Shown: piece after piece, positions 6,621-11,041 of the stretch | How the letters are laid out: the number at the start of each line of letters is the position of its first letter | Numbering within the stretch: the first letter of the stretch is position 1 | Assembly (NCBI GenBank): GCA_964352985.1 | Contig: CAYGUK010000126.1 | Location: 1 to 11,041 of the forward strand | Reading direction: 5' to 3' | Source of the DNA: CAYGUK01 sp964352985 | Lineage (GTDB): Bacteria; Pseudomonadota; Gammaproteobacteria; JAHCLG01 | DNA: 11,041 bases | Made by a program: the position numbers and the translations under genes | The notes under the pieces: model-generated | What the model was told of the DNA's origin: nothing | Database searches by the model: none | What the model saw: the letters and a program-made list of their open reading frames with translations, nothing else

Positions 6621-6647
6621 TCGCTCTTGTACGGAGAATCACGACGC

Positions 6648-7220
6648 ATGCCACAACTTATTGATTATAAAATCCTAAACAATCAATTACAGGCAACTAA
6701 ATGGGGCTCAGATCGTATATTACGGATTAATCACTGTCCTAGTGTCCTAACACCTTGGTTATTGGAAAAAAAGTCCATGTCCAAACGGTTAAGTGCAATC
6801 TGTCATAAACATTTTGTTGTCGATGTATTAAAAGAAGAGTGGCAACATCCCTTTATACCAGAAGCCCAATTTTTATCGCTTTCCAGTGACGATACTATTT
6901 GGGGCCGCGAAGTTAATTTACTCGTTGATAATCAAACTTGGATATATGGTCGAAGTTTATTTCCAAAAGTTACTATCGATACATTTGGTGATGATTTATT
7001 AAAGTTAGAGACAAATCCTCTCGGAATTTATTTATTTAATCATCCCAATTTGACGCGTAGTATTTTTCAATATACTTATTTTACGATACAAGATAATCAT
7101 TTTTGGGCGAGGCGGTCATTATTTTTAGTGGAAAACTTGCCGATTTATGTTTGTGAAGTTTTTCTGCCAACGATGTTACATGAATTATCTGCTTCTTTAT
7201 ACCAAGATTTTGCAATCTAA
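6648..7220 (+). CDS. ubiC: Chorismate-pyruvate lyase UbiC
   Basis: UbiC removes pyruvate from chorismate to give 4-hydroxybenzoate, the first committed step of ubiquinone synthesis, in the cytoplasm. The 190-residue chain follows E. coli UbiC (165 aa) block by block. KSMSKR (42-47) matches DSMTKR, WGREVNLL (85-92) matches WLREILLC, and TWIYGRSLFP (97-106) matches PWLAGRTVVP. NPLGIYLF (123-130) matches TPLGRYLF, and the C-terminal FWARRS ... CEVFLP (152-174) matches LWGRRS ... TELFLP. Arg87 and Glu170 correspond to the conserved product-binding Arg and Glu of the E. coli enzyme. The start at ATG 6648 is preferred because GGAGA (6633-6637) sits 10 bases upstream. An in-frame ATG at 6609 would add 13 residues without any ribosome binding site. 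ubiA is not adjacent here, unlike in E. coli. Overall identity is modest, but the motif order is convincing. Confidence 0.85.
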   Translation: MPQLIDYKILNNQLQATKWGSDRILRINHCPSVLTPWLLEKKSMSKRLSAICHKHFVVDVLKEEWQHPFIPEAQFLSLSSDDTIWGREVNLLVDNQTWIYGRSLFPKVTIDTFGDDLLKLETNPLGIYLFNHPNLTRSIFQYTYFTIQDNHFWARRSLFLVENLPIYVCEVFLPTMLHELSASLYQDFAI

Positions 7221-7268
7221 AGGCTAACAATAATTTAGTTTTATAAACAACAAAAAAATGGAGAAAAT

Positions 7269-8090
7269 ATGTTTTCAACTTTACCGGAATGGGTTAATAA
7301 CAAAAATATTGTTTTGGTTTCAATTATTGGTTTAGCAACCTGGTTGTATTTTAGAAAAAGAGCGGCGAAAGAAACACAATCTCAGCAAGCTATTTTTTTT
7401 CCATTAGGGATGTGTATTAATATAAATCATGGAAAAACCATAAAACAATTAAATATTATACTCCGCAAGAATGAAAAACCAGCATTAGATCTCGGCAAAG
7501 TAATGAAACCAATTTTACAATTTGATGAAGCATTTTCTCAGGGGAAAAAAACGGAGCAAGAATTTTATCAATTTATGCGAAACGAAATTTTACAGCTATC
7601 ACAAGAAGACGTCACCGACCAACAATTAAAAGATGCTTGGAATGCTATGATTGTTATTGAACAAAAAGATGACTTACAAAAACACTTAGCAGGTTTATTT
7701 GAAATGTGTCAAGCTGTTGGTGTTGATTTAATTCCTTTTACTCGGACTAATGTAATTCATCTAGAATTTTTACGCGAACGTTTTGCTCTTGCAAAAACAA
7801 TACGGACTACTTGTGAAGAGGGGGTGACCAAAGATAATTTATTAAAAACGATTTTAGAATCGCGTTTGACGACGCATCAAGTCATGCTCATTTTACCAAC
7901 CTATGATCAATCTCCTCAACAAACAACTCGTGAAAGAGATAAACAACAAGCTGATGGAACAATAAAATCGATGGAAGAATATTGTAGAAACCATAAAATA
8001 GTATTTCATAGCTTGAGAGGCGATGATTTACATGACTCTTGTAGTCAAGCTGTTGCAATATTGTCGCCAAAAAAAAAGTTGCTTGCTTAG
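7269..8090 (+). CDS. Membrane-anchored HAD-like protein, apparently catalytically dead
   Basis: A 273-residue protein with a clear ribosome binding site (GGAG, 7260-7263) before ATG 7269. Residues 14-28 form one hydrophobic helix followed by RKRAAK. By the positive-inside rule this places the main domain in the cytoplasm, anchored to the inner membrane. Residues 43-175 recall YihX-type HAD phosphatases: FFPLGMCIN (43-51) at the place of FDLGNVIVD, and a helical cap from FDEAFSQG through KTEQEF to DAWNAM (85-127). PFTRTNVIH (156-164) falls at the place of LSNTNRLH. The nucleophile Asp is Pro45, the motif III Lys-Pro and the motif IV Asp pair are not found, and motif II Ser is Thr or absent. 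It therefore looks like a pseudoenzyme, though this alignment is from memory and remote. A run of nine A residues (8069-8077) near the end encodes part of a KKK tail. It lies between ubiC and recQ; its role is unknown. Confidence 0.6.
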   Translation: MFSTLPEWVNNKNIVLVSIIGLATWLYFRKRAAKETQSQQAIFFPLGMCININHGKTIKQLNIILRKNEKPALDLGKVMKPILQFDEAFSQGKKTEQEFYQFMRNEILQLSQEDVTDQQLKDAWNAMIVIEQKDDLQKHLAGLFEMCQAVGVDLIPFTRTNVIHLEFLRERFALAKTIRTTCEEGVTKDNLLKTILESRLTTHQVMLILPTYDQSPQQTTRERDKQQADGTIKSMEEYCRNHKIVFHSLRGDDLHDSCSQAVAILSPKKKLLA

Positions 8091-8091
8091 T

Positions 8092-8119
8092 TTGATCTAA
8101 CGTTTAGTCTGTGTAAAAT
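8092..8119 (+). promoter_or_regulatory. recQ: Candidate recQ promoter
   Basis: TTGATC at 8092-8097 (four of six -35 bases) and TAAAAT at 8114-8119 (five of six -10 bases) are separated by 16 bases. Transcription would start about 7 bases later, at or near 8126. That disfavours the in-frame ATG at 8126 as translation start and supports the one at 8144. No LexA-type box (CTG-N10-CAG) was seen here. Confidence 0.35.
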
Positions 8120-8143
8120 GCTGGAATGATATATAAGGAAGAC

Positions 8144-9973
8144 ATGGATATTTCAACTAGCAAAGATACACCCGAAAATATCTTACAAGCTGTATTTGGT
8201 TACACAACGTTTCGGCCCTTACAACGGGAAATTATAGATCGGACGTTAGCTAATCAAGATAGTTTTGTTCTTATGCCAACGGGTGGTGGTAAATCACTTT
8301 GTTTTCAAATTCCAGCAATTATAAAATCAGGAGTGATGATTGTTGTTTCTCCGCTGATTTCTTTAATGCAAGATCAAGTCAATAGTTTACGCAATAATGG
8401 TGTGGCTGCAGCTTATTATAACTCTAGTTTGTCTTCAGAAGAATCTAGGCAAGTATTAGCAAAACTTCATCAAGATGAATTAGATTTACTTTACATTGCA
8501 CCAGAGCGATTAGTCACTGAAAGTTTTTTGCAACGATTACAAGATATTAATATTGCTGGTTTTGCGATTGATGAAGCGCATTGTGTTTCACAATGGGGGC
8601 ATGATTTTAGACCGGAATATGTGCAATTAAATTGTTTAAAACAATATTTTCCTGAGTGTCCAATCATTGCGTTAACGGCGACTGCAGATAAACAAACAAG
8701 ACAAGATATTTGTTTTCAATTAAGTTTACAACACGCGAAGATTTTTATCGCGAGTTTTAATCGGCCCAATATTCGCTATACTATTATTGATAAATATAAA
8801 CCGCTGGATCAACTTTTGCATTTTTTAAAATCGCATGAAGATGATGTTGGGATTGTGTATTGCACTAGTCGTAAACGAGTCGAAGAGGTGGCTCAACGCT
8901 TACAGAATCGTGGCTTTTCTGCAAGAGCATATCACGCGGGATTAGGTAACTCCGAACGTAAAAAAGTATTAGAAGCGTTTCAAAATGACGATGTTCAAAT
9001 TGTTGTGGCGACTGTTGCTTTTGGTATGGGAATTGATAAATCAAATGTGCGGTATATTGTTCATTATGATATGCCAAAACATTTAGAATCTTATTATCAA
9101 GAAACAGGACGTGCTGGTCGTGATGGCTTACCCGCTGAAGTATTAATGTTATTTGGTGTTGGCGATATTCCACGGTTAAAAGCGTTAATAGAACAAAATC
9201 AAAATGATGAACAACGCCGTATCGAATTACATAAATTAAATGCCATGGCAGGTTTTGCCGAAGCGCAACAATGTCGACGACGTGTTTTACTAAATTATTT
9301 TGCAGAAGATTTAACAGAAGATTGTGGTAATTGTGATATTTGTTTAAACCCAGCAGAAAAATATGATGCAACACGCGACGCACAAATTGCACTATCTTGT
9401 GTTTATCGTGTCAAACAATCTTTTGGTATCGCACATGTTATTGATGTTTTAATGGGATCAGAAAAACAAAAAATAAAACAATTTCATCATGATCAACTTT
9501 CTACTTTTGGTATTGGTAAACATTTAACGTCTAAAGCTTGGTATAGTGTTTTTCGTCAATTGATCCATCTTGGTTATCTTGAACAAGATCTTGCAAGATT
9601 TTCGGTATTAAAATTAACACAAAAAGCACGTGCAGTGCTTAAAGGCGAAATAGTTTTACAACTCGCTAAGCCAAGAATCGATATAGAAAAAATTAAACCT
9701 ACAAAATCTACTAAAGCAAAAACAGTTGTCGATTTAGATTTTGATAAAAAACTCTTTGAGCGCTTGCGTCAATTACGTAAGCAATTAGCCGATAAACAAA
9801 ATGTTCCACCTTTTGTTATTTTTGCCGATAGTGCATTAGTTGAAATGGCTGCAAAGTTGCCGAATGATAATGAGGAATTTCTCGCTATTACTGGCGTGGG
9901 CGAAATTAAATTAAAGCGTTATGGTCAAGTGTTTATGGATGTTATTGGTGATTATTTGGCTGAGGAAAGTTAA
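8144..9973 (+). CDS. recQ: ATP-dependent DNA helicase RecQ
   Basis: RecQ is a 3'-to-5' DNA helicase of recombination and replication-fork repair. From ATG 8144 the protein is 609 residues, the same length as E. coli RecQ, and colinear with it. It has Walker A MPTGGGKS (44-51), motif II DEAH (143-146), the aromatic-rich loop HCVSQWGHDFRPEY, motif III ALTATA, and motif VI QETGRAGRDG (319-328). Four zinc-binding cysteines are present (377, 394, 397, 400). A winged-helix RQC domain covers roughly 410-515 and an HRDC domain roughly 535-605. All key residues are intact, so an active enzyme is expected. The start at 8144 has AAGGAAG (8135-8141) just upstream, a rather short spacing. An in-frame ATG at 8126 would add six residues and coincides with the probable transcription start. 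It is convergent with the penicillin-binding protein gene, with 45 bases between stops. Confidence 0.97.
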   Translation: MDISTSKDTPENILQAVFGYTTFRPLQREIIDRTLANQDSFVLMPTGGGKSLCFQIPAIIKSGVMIVVSPLISLMQDQVNSLRNNGVAAAYYNSSLSSEESRQVLAKLHQDELDLLYIAPERLVTESFLQRLQDINIAGFAIDEAHCVSQWGHDFRPEYVQLNCLKQYFPECPIIALTATADKQTRQDICFQLSLQHAKIFIASFNRPNIRYTIIDKYKPLDQLLHFLKSHEDDVGIVYCTSRKRVEEVAQRLQNRGFSARAYHAGLGNSERKKVLEAFQNDDVQIVVATVAFGMGIDKSNVRYIVHYDMPKHLESYYQETGRAGRDGLPAEVLMLFGVGDIPRLKALIEQNQNDEQRRIELHKLNAMAGFAEAQQCRRRVLLNYFAEDLTEDCGNCDICLNPAEKYDATRDAQIALSCVYRVKQSFGIAHVIDVLMGSEKQKIKQFHHDQLSTFGIGKHLTSKAWYSVFRQLIHLGYLEQDLARFSVLKLTQKARAVLKGEIVLQLAKPRIDIEKIKPTKSTKAKTVVDLDFDKKLFERLRQLRKQLADKQNVPPFVIFADSALVEMAAKLPNDNEEFLAITGVGEIKLKRYGQVFMDVIGDYLAEES

Positions 9974-10018
9974 TTATTTCCCTCAACCAAAATAGTGATA
10001 AATCTTTAAGTGAATATT

Positions 10019-11041
10019 TTAAAATATATGATGTCCGCTGTAACCGTCATAATTATTATTCTGACCACCATTACCACCATATTCAGAATTGAAATAATCG
10101 TAATAGGGTTCGTATTCAGGCTCATATTGCACACGGAAAACTTCAAAACTTCCACCCCTTGATCCAGGAGGAACCCGTAATCCTGAATACGGATCGATGC
10201 GAACATAAATTAATCCAGGCGGTTCAGGCAGGGTGTGTTCTGGTTTACCTTTGAGATAATTACTCATGAAATCCATCCAAATGGGTAATGCGGCTTGGCC
10301 TCCGTATTCGTGTAATGAACGGGGCTTATCAAAACCAACCCAAACTGTGGTGACGACATCGGCATTGAAACCAGAAAACCAAGCATCGTATTTATCGTTT
10401 GTTGTCCCTGTTTTTCCAGCAATATCGAAGCGTTTCATCGCTAACGCACGTCGACCTGTTCCTAATTTAATAACATCTTGCAAAACTGAAGTAATTAAAA
10501 ATGCATTTTGAGGTGTGATCACTTGTGGCGCCATGCGATTTGCCGGCGGTAATGTCGGTGTTAAGGCATCGATATCGTTACAGCTTGTACAAGCAAGTTT
10601 GGGTTTAGCCTTATATACGATTTCACCTTGGGTGTTAACAATGTGATCGATAAAATAAGGTGTAACTTTATATCCACCGTTTGCAAAAACAGAATATGCG
10701 CTGGCAACTTCTAATGGCGTAACTTGTGCTGTTCCTAGGGCTAACGTTAAGTTTTTGGGCAAGCGTTTTGGATCGAAACCAAAACGAGTTAAATAGTCAA
10801 TTGCGTTGGGGATGCCAATGGCTTCTAGCAGTCTAATGGAAACAAGATTGCGAGAGTGAATTAATCCTACACGTAAACGGGTTGGACCATAAAAACGTCG
10901 AGAAGCATTTTGAGGTCGCCATGCTTTTTGTCCTTTTATTTGAACAACGATAGGTGCATCGTTAATTATGCTTGCCAAAGTAAATCCCTGCGCTAATGCA
11001 GCAGAGTAAATAAAAGGTTTAAAATTCGAACCAGGTTGTAA
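10019..11041 (-). CDS. mrcA: Penicillin-binding protein 1A, C-terminal part (transpeptidase domain; truncated by window edge)
   Basis: A class A PBP polymerises and cross-links peptidoglycan from the inner membrane into the periplasm. The open frame enters from the right edge and ends at a TAA at 10019-10021, giving 340 residues. The N-terminal anchor, the glycosyltransferase and the start of the transpeptidase domain lie outside. The active-site Ser-x-x-Lys is present just inside the edge (SNFK, 11029-11018). The SxN motif is SRN (codon 63 of the visible part), and the third motif KTG lies at 10414-10406 within AGKTGTTND. The region APIVVQ ... WRPQN ... FYGP ... LR ... SRN is characteristic of PBP1A rather than PBP1B. 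A Leu codon TTG at 10978 is internal, not a start. The last 35 or so residues form an unusual Tyr/Gly/Asn-rich tail ending GHHIF. The transpeptidase should be functional. Confidence 0.93.
   Translation of the reverse strand, partial: LQPGSNFKPFIYSAALAQGFTLASIINDAPIVVQIKGQKAWRPQNASRRFYGPTRLRVGLIHSRNLVSIRLLEAIGIPNAIDYLTRFGFDPKRLPKNLTLALGTAQVTPLEVASAYSVFANGGYKVTPYFIDHIVNTQGEIVYKAKPKLACTSCNDIDALTPTLPPANRMAPQVITPQNAFLITSVLQDVIKLGTGRRALAMKRFDIAGKTGTTNDKYDAWFSGFNADVVTTVWVGFDKPRSLHEYGGQAALPIWMDFMSNYLKGKPEHTLPEPPGLIYVRIDPYSGLRVPPGSRGGSFEVFRVQYEPEYEPYYDYFNSEYGGNGGQNNNYDGYSGHHIF

Noticed and set aside
8865..9392. 175-codon minus-strand open frame inside recQ
   Set aside because: It lies wholly within an intact, highly conserved recQ and its His/Leu/Val-rich product reflects the complementary codon pattern.
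9989..10020. Possible bidirectional terminator between recQ and PBP1A
   Set aside because: The only inverted repeat (AAAATA...TATTTT) is six A/T pairs with a 20-base loop and overlaps the PBP1A stop. It lacks the G+C-rich stem expected of a rho-independent terminator.
10979..11041. Treating the PBP1A fragment as starting at 10978
   Set aside because: The codon there is an internal TTG leucine. The frame continues to the window edge through the active-site SNFK motif, so the gene is truncated only by the window.
1..11041. CRISPR array, transposon, prophage, toxin-antitoxin or other defence locus
   Set aside because: No regularly spaced repeats, transposase, integrase, terminal inverted repeats or defence-type domains were seen on either strand.

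Overview
The window reads as a chromosomal segment of an AT-rich gammaproteobacterium, most likely of the Legionellales (Legionella, Coxiella, Berkiella or Aquicella type). The grounds are that RecQ is colinear with the Escherichia coli protein at exactly the same length (609 aa), that a recognisable UbiC chorismate lyase is present, that codon use is strongly A/T-ending, and that the left-edge regulator resembles the LuxR-like proteins of that order. The lineage is inferred from protein resemblance, not proven. I found no rRNA, tRNA, CRISPR array, insertion sequence or phage gene.

Layout. At the left edge (1-439, minus) lies the N-terminal half of a probable LuxR-type regulator. A 766-base AT-rich gap (440-1205) follows, with no convincing gene but several promoter-like elements. 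From 1206 to 6580 five plus-strand genes are closely spaced: a small exported cysteine-rich cationic protein, an arginase-family enzyme, ornithine aminotransferase (rocD), and two tandem paralogous proton-coupled oligopeptide (POT) transporters. Then come ubiC (6648), a membrane-anchored protein that resembles a degenerate HAD phosphatase (7269), and recQ (8144). A C-terminal portion of a class A penicillin-binding protein (PBP1A, mrcA) converges on recQ from the right edge (10019-11041, minus).

How the genes fit together. The 1206-6580 block looks like a peptide and arginine utilisation module. The POT transporters would import di- and tripeptides, and peptidases encoded elsewhere would release arginine. 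Arginase would then give ornithine plus urea, and RocD would give glutamate-5-semialdehyde and glutamate. This suits a host-associated bacterium living on amino acids. Two details make the block unusual. The arginase has Gln in place of the metal-binding His of the GGDHS motif, while every other catalytic position that could be placed is intact. A secreted Cys-rich microprotein sits 14 bases upstream of it. The second transporter also carries Asp where the first has the canonical TM7 Glu.

The right half is mostly housekeeping: ubiquinone synthesis, recombination and repair, and peptidoglycan synthesis. The exception is the HAD-like protein, which appears to have lost all its catalytic residues and gained a transmembrane anchor. 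No convincing rho-independent terminator was seen anywhere in the window.
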